Under the pieces are notes generated by a model. That model ran no database searches. It worked only from the letters and a program-made list of their open reading frames with translations, and was not told the DNA's origin. Below, in pieces: positions 18,153 to 26,200 of a stretch of DNA of 64,000 bases. Each line of letters begins with the position of its first letter. Positions within the stretch are counted from its first letter, which is position 1. The translations under genes were made by a program, and so were the position numbers. Source of the stretch: Moritella sp. F3 (GTDB taxonomy: Bacteria > Pseudomonadota > Gammaproteobacteria > Enterobacterales > Moritellaceae); the NCBI RefSeq assembly GCF_015082335.1, contig NZ_BLRL01000001.1:124001-188000 (forward strand), written 5' to 3'.

Positions 18153-18176
18153 AAACCGCTGTAACAACAGCGGTTT
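18153..18176. terminator. Terminator of the truncated mtnN
   Basis: Stem AAACCGCTG / CAGCGGTTT with a 6-base loop. On the minus strand it is followed by a run of seven T, so it is in place to end transcription from the mtnN fragment. Confidence 0.7.
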
Positions 18177-18229
18177 CATCTTTCTATTTAGCAGATAAAT
18201 GGAGCCTAGTTCCCTATCTACAAATCGAC

Positions 18230-18505
18230 TTACATTTTGTCAATCATGTTTAGTGTAATAGCCACTGAGTTGTCAGCGGTAACTTGCTTAGCTTCTGCAT
18301 AAACTAGATGCGCAGAGCCATCCGCTTTATCAGAAATAGTGCGGGTCACGACGAGAGGAGTCTTAAACATGTCTGCCACCTGCGCTACTGCAGCGCCTTC
18401 CATCTCAACAGCCATCGCATTGAACTCTGTAAGCAGCATGCTTACCACTGCTTTATCGGCAATAAATTGATCGCCAGTAGCTATGATCCCCGAATGTACG
18501 ATTTC
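18230..18505 (-). pseudogene. mtnN: C-terminal fragment of MTA/SAH nucleosidase
   Basis: The intact enzyme hydrolyses 5'-methylthioadenosine and S-adenosylhomocysteine. Here only the last 90 or so residues (of about 230) remain: EIVHSGIIATGDQFIADKAV, then AMAVEMEGAAVAQVADMF and TRTISDKADGSAHLVYAEA. These include the MEGAA ribose-binding segment and the SDxAD catalytic Asp. Similarity starts abruptly at EIVHSG, right beside the stop of the zinc-ribbon gene, and the 5' half is absent from the flanking DNA. The fragment cannot make the active-site pocket. The sharp edge next to cassette-like DNA suggests an insertion or deletion broke the gene here. Confidence 0.75.
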
Positions 18506-18517
18506 TCTTTTGTTAAC

Positions 18518-18766
18518 TTAATAATCTAGATCACCACGGTATCTTTCAATTATTTTATGACCACAGTTTTTACATATTAAATGCAAATCTCTTAGTTCCA
18601 TAAACCCAGCCGTACCTCCAGCCCCCCAGCCAGCAACAAATGCAGATATAAACTCTTTGACCTTTGCCTTTCTTCCCATATCGGAATTATTCTGAGACTT
18701 TACTATAACCCCAATATGATCGACCTCTTCATTACATTTTTTGCAAAAACGTTTTTCAGGTTCCAT
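18518..18766 (-). CDS. Small zinc-ribbon protein, 82 aa, unknown function
   Basis: Start ATG 18766 is preferred over the longer frame (18829), because a GGAG lies 12 bases upstream and the extra 21 residues would overlap the attC-like region. The protein begins MEPEKRFCKKCNEEVDHIGV and ends with ICKNCGH, so FCKKC and ICKNC form a four-Cys zinc ribbon. Between them is a Gly-rich hydrophobic stretch FVAGWGAGGTAGF that could be a membrane helix. It looks like a gene-cassette product, as it has its own ribosome-binding site and lies between mtnN debris and an SDR gene preceded by an attC-like site. No family was recognised. Confidence 0.6.
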   Translation of the reverse strand: MEPEKRFCKKCNEEVDHIGVIVKSQNNSDMGRKAKVKEFISAFVAGWGAGGTAGFMELRDLHLICKNCGHKIIERYRGDLDY

Positions 18767-18795
18767 GTTATTCTGCTCCAGAATCAATTTTACGA

Positions 18796-18849
18796 ATTTA
18801 ACCGAATGTAGCAAATCATGTTGATGCATTTGTTATGCATTTGTTATGC
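18796..18849 (-). other. Candidate attC-like recombination site (weak)
   Basis: On the minus strand the site starts with GCATAAC, present twice as a tandem 11-bp repeat, and could end at GTTAAAT, which fits GTTRRRY. The inner arms pair poorly (CAAAT/ATTTG only). It lies immediately downstream of the SDR stop codon, where a cassette attC belongs. Confidence 0.35.
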
Positions 18850-18850
18850 A

Positions 18851-19603
18851 TTACAGGCCACCAGCTAAATCCAAGTAGTTCCCTGTTGAAAATGATGATT
18901 TATCTGAAGCTAACCAATAAATGGCCTCTGCAACTTCAGCTGGCTCACCACCTCTTTGAAGTGGAATTATATTTTTTAACCTTTCAACTCGCTCAGGCTC
19001 TCCGCCATCAGCATGCATATCAGTATGAATTAATCCAGGACGCACACAATTAACTCGGATACCTTCGGCTGCAACTTCCAATGATAAACCTTTAGTTAAA
19101 GTATCAATTGCTCCTTTTGATGCTGCATAATCAATATATTCATTTGGAGAGCCTGAACGAGAAGCTCCAGAAGAAACATTAACAATTACACCACCGTTGC
19201 CACCATGCCGTGTCGACATTCGCTTTACTGCTTCTCGGCAACATAAAAAGTAACTAGTGACATTATTTGTAAGTATTTCATTAACCCGAGCCGCTGTCAT
19301 ATCCTCTAAACGTGATTGTTTTTTTAAGATCCCAGCGTTATTAACAAGAACAGATATTGCACCTAATTCGCTATCAACAGTGGAAAACATTCGAATGGCG
19401 TCGCCTTCACAAGAAACATCAGCTTGAACAGTAATACACTCTCCACCTTCAGCTCTTATCGTTTGGGCTAATTTATTCGCTGTTCCTGAATTAGATTTAT
19501 AATTGATGCATACAGCATAGCCTTCTCTCGCAAAAAGTTGAGCAGTCGCTGCACCAATACCTCGCCCGCCACCTGTAATAATTACCACTTTTTGAGCGCT
19601 CAT
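18851..19603 (-). CDS. SDR-family oxidoreductase, 250 aa
   Basis: NAD(P)-dependent short-chain dehydrogenase. The start is placed at MSAQKVVIITGG (19603), preceded by AAGGATAG; the frame extends upstream only through the attC-like site. The Rossmann motif GGGRGIGAATA is near residues 9-19, then NNAG, the catalytic Ser in VNVSSGAS, and the YxxxK pair in IDYAASKGAIDTL. The C-terminus LASDKSSFSTGNYLDLAGGL is typical of FabG/glucose-dehydrogenase-like SDRs. The substrate is unknown. It sits in a cassette-like unit, with a strong attC-like site on its 5' side and a weak one on its 3' side, so recent horizontal gain is likely. Confidence 0.88.
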   Translation of the reverse strand: MSAQKVVIITGGGRGIGAATAQLFAREGYAVCINYKSNSGTANKLAQTIRAEGGECITVQADVSCEGDAIRMFSTVDSELGAISVLVNNAGILKKQSRLEDMTAARVNEILTNNVTSYFLCCREAVKRMSTRHGGNGGVIVNVSSGASRSGSPNEYIDYAASKGAIDTLTKGLSLEVAAEGIRVNCVRPGLIHTDMHADGGEPERVERLKNIIPLQRGGEPAEVAEAIYWLASDKSSFSTGNYLDLAGGL

Positions 19604-19635
19604 AAATCTATCCTTATATTCTGAGTTAAAGTAAT

Positions 19636-19741
19636 GCATAACACCGTAATAACACGTGCGAACGCCTTAATGACCAACCAATTATACTTTAAACCAAAAA
19701 TGCTGAGTGTAATAAGCATCGTGTTGGTTGCTTTGTTATAC
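19636..19741 (-). other. attC-like cassette recombination site, 106 bp
   Basis: On the minus strand it opens with GTATAAC and closes with GTTATGC, the outer simple-site boxes. Inside, AAGCAACCAAC on the 5' side pairs with TTGGTTGG on the 3' side (TTGGTTG 19724-19730 against CAACCAA 19675-19681), giving the imperfect stem expected of attC. Length and position between a cassette stop and the next cassette start match the known arrangement. Confidence 0.65.
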
Positions 19742-19764
19742 CCGAACTAAAACTGTCCTCAAAA

Positions 19765-20115
19765 CTAGGAAGTAACTAATAATAAAATACTGCCTAGAAA
19801 TGCAGGAATTCCTGATACAAACATAACTAAACCAAATTGATAGTTCTGTCTTTTTTGTTCATGAAAGTCAGATTCAAAATCATGACCTGAAACCATTTTA
19901 TTGGTTTTATTCGCCGCAGGATCTTGTGACCAATTACGACTTTGGCTACTCCCCTCCCAAGTTAAGCTAGCAACTCCCCAGATAATAATTACGATGAAAA
20001 ATAGGAAATCCATCAGACTTGTTGAGTTGAAAGCCGTAACGTATTGAGAAAGAACAAGCACAGTTAAAGCTGCTAATAGATTAGTAATAACAACCACTTT
20101 AAACAGATTTAACAT
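19765..20115 (-). CDS. Small membrane protein in a cassette-like unit, 116 aa
   Basis: Three hydrophobic helices are visible: about 5-25 (VVVITNLLAALTVLVL), 34-52 (MDFLFFIVIIIWGVASL) and 92-114 (YQFGLVMFVSGIPAFLGSIL). A polar loop rich in Ser, Asn, Asp and His separates helices 2 and 3. No family is recognised. A strong AAGGAAGG ribosome-binding site precedes ATG 20115. It is bounded by attC-like sequence on both sides, and such cassettes often encode small membrane proteins of unknown role. Confidence 0.6.
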   Translation of the reverse strand: MLNLFKVVVITNLLAALTVLVLSQYVTAFNSTSLMDFLFFIVIIIWGVASLTWEGSSQSRNWSQDPAANKTNKMVSGHDFESDFHEQKRQNYQFGLVMFVSGIPAFLGSILLLVTS

Positions 20116-20144
20116 AAGTTTCCTTCCTTAAAAGGCCTTTTAGG

Positions 20145-20165
20145 GTATAACGCCGCATTAAGCGG
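20145..20165 (-). other. 3' half of an attC-like site
   Basis: The minus strand reads CCGCTTAATGCGGCGTTATAC, the classic right end of many attC sites (a CCGC-TTAAT-GCGG arm followed by a GTTATAC core). The left half must overlap the end of the 44-codon gene or be degenerate. Confidence 0.55.
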
Positions 20166-20168
20166 ATA

Positions 20169-20303
20169 CTATTTATTCTTTTCTTTATCCGACAGATACT
20201 CTGCATACTTTTTAGTAATCAATTGATGAATATGAAGTCCTGTATTACGAACAAGATACCAATCTATAGCAGCCAGAATAACAAAACCTATTATCGTTCC
20301 CAT
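20169..20303 (-). CDS. Single-TM small protein in a cassette-like unit, 44 aa
   Basis: The minus-strand frame starts MGTIIGFVILAAIDWYLVRN and ends YAEYLSDKEKNK. A perfect GGAGG lies 7 bases upstream of the ATG, which makes real translation likely despite the size. One TM helix (residues 3-18 or so) is followed by a basic, soluble tail. The stop codon abuts the right half of an attC-like site. No family recognised. Confidence 0.5.
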   Translation of the reverse strand: MGTIIGFVILAAIDWYLVRNTGLHIHQLITKKYAEYLSDKEKNK

Positions 20304-20985
20304 TATAAATCCTCCATGAACATTGAAATGTAACTCTATCAAATATTTAATAAAAACACTTTGAGCCTAAACACACTATTGATGCTAGATCTGGATAGTT
20401 ACCTTAACTCTGTAAAATTGAAACTTTTATTTATAAGGGTCTCTATAAATCAATTTCATTATGCCTGTATGCAAAGTCAGTCTTGCCGAAAAGATCCACC
20501 TACTGAAGTTCTTTACAATCATCATGACCTCCCATTGCTGATAATGGTCATGATTATTATAGAATGGAACCGGTACGGAGCTTGGAAATGGACAAAATAG
20601 GTTAGAGATTAAACTCAGCAATCTAGATTCGCATTACAGGATCTAATAAATTAAATTCATCTGTATTGAATATCAAAGGCTCAGCATTATTTGTTATTTC
20701 TATATTAAGGTTGTTTTAATAACTTTGAATTGTTACATGCATGTGATAAACGCCTATTTCAATTACCTTTTGAATAAAAACACCAATTTATATGCAATTA
20801 AAGTGAATGATTATTTATTAAGCTGCAGGCTGTATTACACATATAGCAATGCATTATTAAAGCTAATGTATAATGGTATTTTTTATCATTATTGCATGGT
20901 TATTTAATGCGCTACTATGTTCACCAGATGAGCATATACATCATCCAGTTAAAACATAAATTATTAAATTCAGATAGAGGCTAAA
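20304..20985. other. Gap without a recognised gene
   Basis: AT-rich DNA with short frames only, none with a good ribosome-binding site or family match. A perfect 9-bp inverted repeat ATCATGACC / GGTCATGAT lies at 20521-20554 with a 16-base spacer. The last part probably contains the promoter of the 63-residue gene that starts at 20986. Confidence 0.5.
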
Positions 20986-21177
20986 ATGGCACACGCAGCG
21001 CACATCAATATGATCCCACAAGATTTGGCTTTAGACAAAAAAGCTTATGCTGTTTCTATCAAAGGACTGATTAAACACACTAAAGACATTTTATTTAGTG
21101 ATAAAAAACAAACATCGTTAGATATTCAATTAAAAGGCTTATCGCCGCATCTTCTACGTGATATCGGCATGATGTGA
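20986..21177 (+). CDS. DUF1127-like small protein, 63 aa
   Basis: The protein ends QLKGLSPHLLRDIGMM, the hallmark LSxHLLRDIGL of DUF1127 (YjiS-like) proteins, with the usual basic and hydrophobic N-terminal half (KKAYAVSIKGLIKHTKDI). DUF1127 proteins are small, often stress-induced and in some bacteria bind RNA or affect phosphate and carbon metabolism; the role here is unknown. AGAGG precedes the ATG and a strong terminator follows, so it is a single-gene unit convergent with pfaD. Confidence 0.75.
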   Translation: MAHAAHINMIPQDLALDKKAYAVSIKGLIKHTKDILFSDKKQTSLDIQLKGLSPHLLRDIGMM

Positions 21178-21198
21178 TAATTGACATTAATCTTTAAG

Positions 21199-21223
21199 AC
21201 GCCAGCATTTGCTGGCGTTTTTT
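21199..21223 (+). terminator. Terminator of the DUF1127-like gene
   Basis: Stem ACGCCAGC / GCTGGCGT with loop ATTT and a run of six T. Confidence 0.9.
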
Positions 21224-21465
21224 GTTTCTAATATTAATAAATATTCACCGCCAGAGAGTAGATTTTTACCTATTGTCGTATCGATAAAATAATTTACGAA
21301 GAATAATGACCCCAAAGCAAACTGACAACATCAATTTAGGTACCTATACTGGAACTGTTACTCTTGATGCTTGGGCAGTATAAATCAGAAATTAGTCATG
21401 AATTATGGCAAAACCAATTACAACTGTATATAAACACAGTAAAACTTAATTCATAAAATTACCTA

Positions 21466-21490
21466 TAAAAAAAGCGCCCTCAAGCGCTTT
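21466..21490 (-). terminator. Terminator of the pfa cluster
   Basis: On the minus strand AAAGCGC / GCGCTTT forms a 7-bp stem with a 6-base loop, followed by seven T. It lies 25 bp past the pfaD stop, so it closes the PUFA synthase transcript. The rest of the 21224-21465 stretch shows no gene. Confidence 0.85.
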
Positions 21491-21514
21491 AGAACTCATA
21501 GTAACTAACCAAGA

Positions 21515-23143
21515 TTAATCACTTGTACGATAACTTGCTAGTTCTGTGCTTAGGCTAACACCTTGTAATTTCAACTGGTTTACACGTTGTAAATACGCTG
21601 CACCTTTAAGCATGTGCAAAGCAACATCTACAGCGCCACGACGAGTGTAGTCTTCAAGGTAAGAACCTTTCACCCAGCTATTGAATGCTCCTAAGCTTGG
21701 GCCAGCCCAGATCTGATAATCCATTTCACGTCCCTTCTCGCCCGTGTTTGACCAGCGTGAAGAAAGACCGAGGTACCAACGGAAGATAAGTGCCATTTTA
21801 CGCTTAGGACTGCTTTTTGCACGTGCGAGCATTTCTGGATCACGTTCAGTAAAGAAGGCGATCGTGCCAGCCCAGATCTCATCTAGGTTTGAACGGAAGA
21901 TTTGTTTTTCTATCTTCTCACGTTCTGCAGCGGGGATATCTTCAATCGAATCATAAGTTACATACAGGTCATACAGTTTCTTCGCACGCATCGCGAACAT
22001 AGAACCACGTTTTAATACCTGTAGCTTAACACCCATTTCAAACATATCAGCAGCAGGCGCCATGGTCACATCAGCCATTTCAACAGTTGATAACAGTTTA
22101 CGGGTATATTCAGATGCACCCGCTTCAACACAAGCCTGATTCACAGAGCCTAATACAATATAAGCCGCGCCCATGTTAAATGCAGCGAGTGCTGCTTCAG
22201 GCGTTCCGATACCACCACCAGCACCAACACGCAATGCAGGAGAGTAGTTATACTTCGCTTGCACTTCATCACGCAGTCCGATGATAGTCGGTAGCAAGGT
22301 TAAAAATGGTCTGTTGTCAGTATGACCACCAGAATCTGCTTCAGCGGTAATGTCATCAGCCATAGGTACAAGCAGCGCTAGAGCAGCTTGCTCAGGGGTG
22401 ATCTTGTTTTGTGCTAATAACTTATCCAGTAACTTTTGCGGTGCTGGTTCCATAAAGCGGCGACCAACTTCAGTACGCGATACTTTAGCGATAACCTTGT
22501 TACCGATATTAACCGACCCATCACTGTTTTTAGATAAACCAGCTACACGATACCAAACAATGTGTTCAGTTAAGCCAAGGTAAGCTGAAGCCTCTACAGT
22601 CTTAACACCCAGTTTAAGGAAACGTTCAACCGCACCACGCTCTAATGCTTCTTCTGCTGGGGCATGGATCAAGTTAACCGCATAAGGGCCATTTGGTAAT
22701 TCAGCTTGAATGCGACGAATAGCGTCTTCAACAGCATCAGGAACTAAACCCGCAGCGCCGAACGAGCATAGTAGCCCTGCTTTACCTAATGCGACAACAA
22801 GTTCAACTGACGCAATACCGTTAGCCATTGCACCGCCATGGTAAGCATATTTAACCCCATGTTGTTTTTTGTACGCGTCATCACCCAGATCTTCAGGTGT
22901 TAACTTCTGTGCAAACGCCAATACATCAATATCGATATTATTGCTGATAGCACCTGCGACTGACGTATGGTTAGCGATCCCCATTACAGCAGCATTGTTT
23001 GCAACACGATTCGCCACGTAAAGCGGCTTAGACAGATCCATTAAAGCTGCTTTAATTTCTGTGTCTTGCGTATGTACTGATGCAGGGTCCACTTTCCAGC
23101 CCCAGTTAATTGCGTTGTTATTGTTAAAACCTAAACTCGACAT
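21515..23143 (-). CDS. pfaD: PUFA synthase enoyl reductase PfaD, 542 aa
   Basis: Trans-acting FMN-dependent enoyl reductase that saturates selected double bonds during DHA synthesis. The start is set at MSSLGFNNNNAINWGWKV (23143), with AAGGA upstream; a longer frame adds 20 unlikely residues. The N-terminal half is the PfaD-specific region; the central TIM-barrel shows KQHGVKYAYHGGAMANGIAS, VGAGGGIGTPEAALAAFNMG and AAYIVLGSVNQAC, the 2-nitropropane-dioxygenase-type flavin-binding elements. Length fits PfaD proteins (about 540). It is last in the pfaA-B-C-D order, 150 bp after pfaC, and is followed by the cluster terminator. Confidence 0.97.
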   Translation of the reverse strand: MSSLGFNNNNAINWGWKVDPASVHTQDTEIKAALMDLSKPLYVANRVANNAAVMGIANHTSVAGAISNNIDIDVLAFAQKLTPEDLGDDAYKKQHGVKYAYHGGAMANGIASVELVVALGKAGLLCSFGAAGLVPDAVEDAIRRIQAELPNGPYAVNLIHAPAEEALERGAVERFLKLGVKTVEASAYLGLTEHIVWYRVAGLSKNSDGSVNIGNKVIAKVSRTEVGRRFMEPAPQKLLDKLLAQNKITPEQAALALLVPMADDITAEADSGGHTDNRPFLTLLPTIIGLRDEVQAKYNYSPALRVGAGGGIGTPEAALAAFNMGAAYIVLGSVNQACVEAGASEYTRKLLSTVEMADVTMAPAADMFEMGVKLQVLKRGSMFAMRAKKLYDLYVTYDSIEDIPAAEREKIEKQIFRSNLDEIWAGTIAFFTERDPEMLARAKSSPKRKMALIFRWYLGLSSRWSNTGEKGREMDYQIWAGPSLGAFNSWVKGSYLEDYTRRGAVDVALHMLKGAAYLQRVNQLKLQGVSLSTELASYRTSD

Positions 23144-23293
23144 TCTTAATTCCTTTTTTGTAGCTGCCGAATGATTACTTAATATATTCATTCCACAGCT
23201 CAATTATTTTGTCTATTAATTACTAAGTTCAAAGCGTCTAAATGGACACCTAGCCGTATTGATTAAAGTAAGTCCTAAAGCTCGTAACGCCCG

Positions 23294-26200
23294 TTAGGCT
23301 TCAACAATACTTAATACAATATTCTTCACTTCATAAATGCGCAGACCATCTTTAGACAGATTCGCATCACCAACAAGTCTTACTTCACCTGATTCAGTAA
23401 TGATCTCGGTGATATGCACGTCCAGTGACATCTGTTTATTCAACGGCGTAATTTGGCCACGATATTTCCAATCAACTTTCGTCATCGGCGCAACAAAACG
23501 TGGACTATTAAACTGTGCACCTAAGTCATTTTTAAGCGCATAGGTTTGCATTAACTCAATAATAGCTTCAACACCTAACGAACCAGGCATAACCGGATCT
23601 TGGTGGAAGTGATAACGGAAGAACCAGTCATCAGCATCAATCGTACGTTCGCCATAAACATAAGCAACATCCGCTTTACCGCCGCCTTCAACAACAGACA
23701 CAGTATCGATGAAGTTCATCTGGCCACCCGCTAATTTATAATGCGGTTTACCTGTAGGTGCTTTGTATAACGCTAAAGACTGATCTGTTAAATCGAACAC
23801 ATCAATATTGGCTGCGGGCGTATTATTATCAACAAACCAGGCATTTGTTGTTTTACCGTTATCAATGCCCAGTTGGTTAGTCAGTGATTCACCACTAAAG
23901 TAACCAAATACTGCTTTACCTGTATAAAATAACTCGCCATCTACAGACATATCAAACGTGAAGCTTTGAATAATTGCGCCACCAGCAATAGCCGTACTAA
24001 CCAAGACTGATTTGTTCACAATCGTTTTGCCGCGTAAATCAATCTGCTTTAATAATGTGCCGCTACCATCAAGGTTACGGAAGAACAGATCTTTTTCTGG
24101 GTATTTAAGCGTTGTGCCCATGTAACCTGAAATAAAGCCATTTGGTTGCAATGCAATTTCCATGATTAATGAATATGGCATCCAGTTTTCATGGCTGTTT
24201 TTAGTAAAGTACCAAGCATCTTCAGGTACATAGTATTCTGCCACACAGCTTGATGGGTTCTTCAGATCAAGACGTTCGCCCTGCACTTCCACAACCTGCG
24301 TTACAACTTGTAAGTCACCACAAGGTGTACGTGGTGGAATACGACCTTCATAAACATCAAAGTCAGGACCAAAACAGTTAGAGATATTACCCGTCGCAAA
24401 CTCAAACATATGCCAAGGTGTAAACGGTGCTTGATTAGGTACTCTATGGTGACCAGAAACAGCAGGAGCTTCAAAATGCTTAATCGGCGTCACACCTTTG
24501 CTTTTCGGTGCAGACAGGTCTGACTCTACGCGCATTAACGGACGTTCAGGAAACTTAAACGGTTCAACACCACGTTCATCCAAATCGGCACAGTTAACAA
24601 TTGCAGTCGCAGGTGTAGCTTTCTCTTCAGACCTAGCAGATGTAAGAACAGGTGCTTTCAATGACACATTATGCGGCAACGTCACAGGATAAGGAGAGTT
24701 CTCATCTTGTTCGCTGATCATCACGCTCAAGTTTTTGAAATCAACAACCACTTTACCATCAAGCAAAATATCAATATTGGCTTTCATGAATGGCTGTGGA
24801 TGCATACCCATCGCCGTTACTTCCATACGGTAAGTTAGGGTATTGCGCTGTGGCAGTACTTGCCCACGACAGCGTACCGTTTGTGATTCACCTGGTAACG
24901 GTTGGAAACGAGCATTGTTCACATTAGTATGCATACCAAGAGACAGCATGAAGAACATCGCCATTTGGCCACAACCTTCCGACATCAATGAACCAGCCAT
25001 CACTTGATCACCTTTAAAGTGACAAGGGAAATACCAATGCTCAGGGTCTAAATCTTTCTGACCTTCTAACAGTCCTAATCCCCAATGACCACCGGTTGGA
25101 TCTATTTTGGTAATACGTTCAATCATCAAGAATTTTTCAGACGAGAATTTCAACGATGGATTACGGCCACCTTGATCATATTCCGGACCAAAACAACTCG
25201 CAACGTCACCATTAACTAGTTTCATCATGTCGCTGTAGTCATATTGACCACGATTATGTTGTAATAACGGCGTGAATGATGATTTAACTGCATTGCTAAA
25301 TTCGGCTTTGTCTTTATCGTTATGAATAACGCCTTTACCATCAGAAAGCTCTTCGTCAGTAAAGAAACCAGCACAACCATTACGCATGATAAGTACCTTT
25401 TTATCACCCACGTAACAATCATAATGGAAGAAGAATAATAACTGCTCGCCATTACGCGCATACGAATCAATGTGGATCTCGTAACGTAAGGTATCGCCAC
25501 CGAAAGCCATCTCTTCAAGGAAGGTTAATTCGCAATCAAGTAAACGGTAAACACGTTCGCCTTTAGCTTGGAAATCAATGCCTATGTATGAAATCAACAT
25601 CAAATCACACTGGCCTGACTCTACAGCAACAGACCAAGGGATCTGACCATCAATTAAGAACGGTGCATCAACAGGTACATCATATTCAGTACACATGTAT
25701 GATTTCTTGTATTCATGAACCTTGGCATCAAGTTCAGTAACACGCGTTACTAATAAATAATCTGAGGTTGGTAGACGTACACGACGTGAATAGCCATCAA
25801 TAATATTGTATTCAGCACCGAATACCTTACCAATATCACCTTCAGCGAACTCAACCAAATCAGCTTGATCGTAAATCACTTTTTCTGGTTTGTTATAACG
25901 TTCAATTAACTGCAGTGGTGGATAGTTGTAACCAACAGGGCCTTTGATCTGAAAACCTGCTTGTGTTGCTGCCGCTTGCGCTTTTGCTTCAGAACTCGTT
26001 AGGTCTGTCGCTACCACTGGCGTCTTTGAAACAAGAGTAGACACAAGTGTTAATGGCGTTGCTGGCACAGGGTTTGTTGGTACGGGAGTTGTTGACGCCG
26101 TATTTCTAGGTGTATTATCACTTCCTGTTTGTGTTGATAGCTTGGTTTGTAGTTCAACAAGTTGTGATAGGTTTTTCTGTGCAGCTAAGCGACTTTCTAA

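Noticed and set aside
20361..20907. Frames of 60-80 codons between 20.3 and 20.9 kb
   Set aside because: No ribosome-binding sites, odd composition, no family resemblance.
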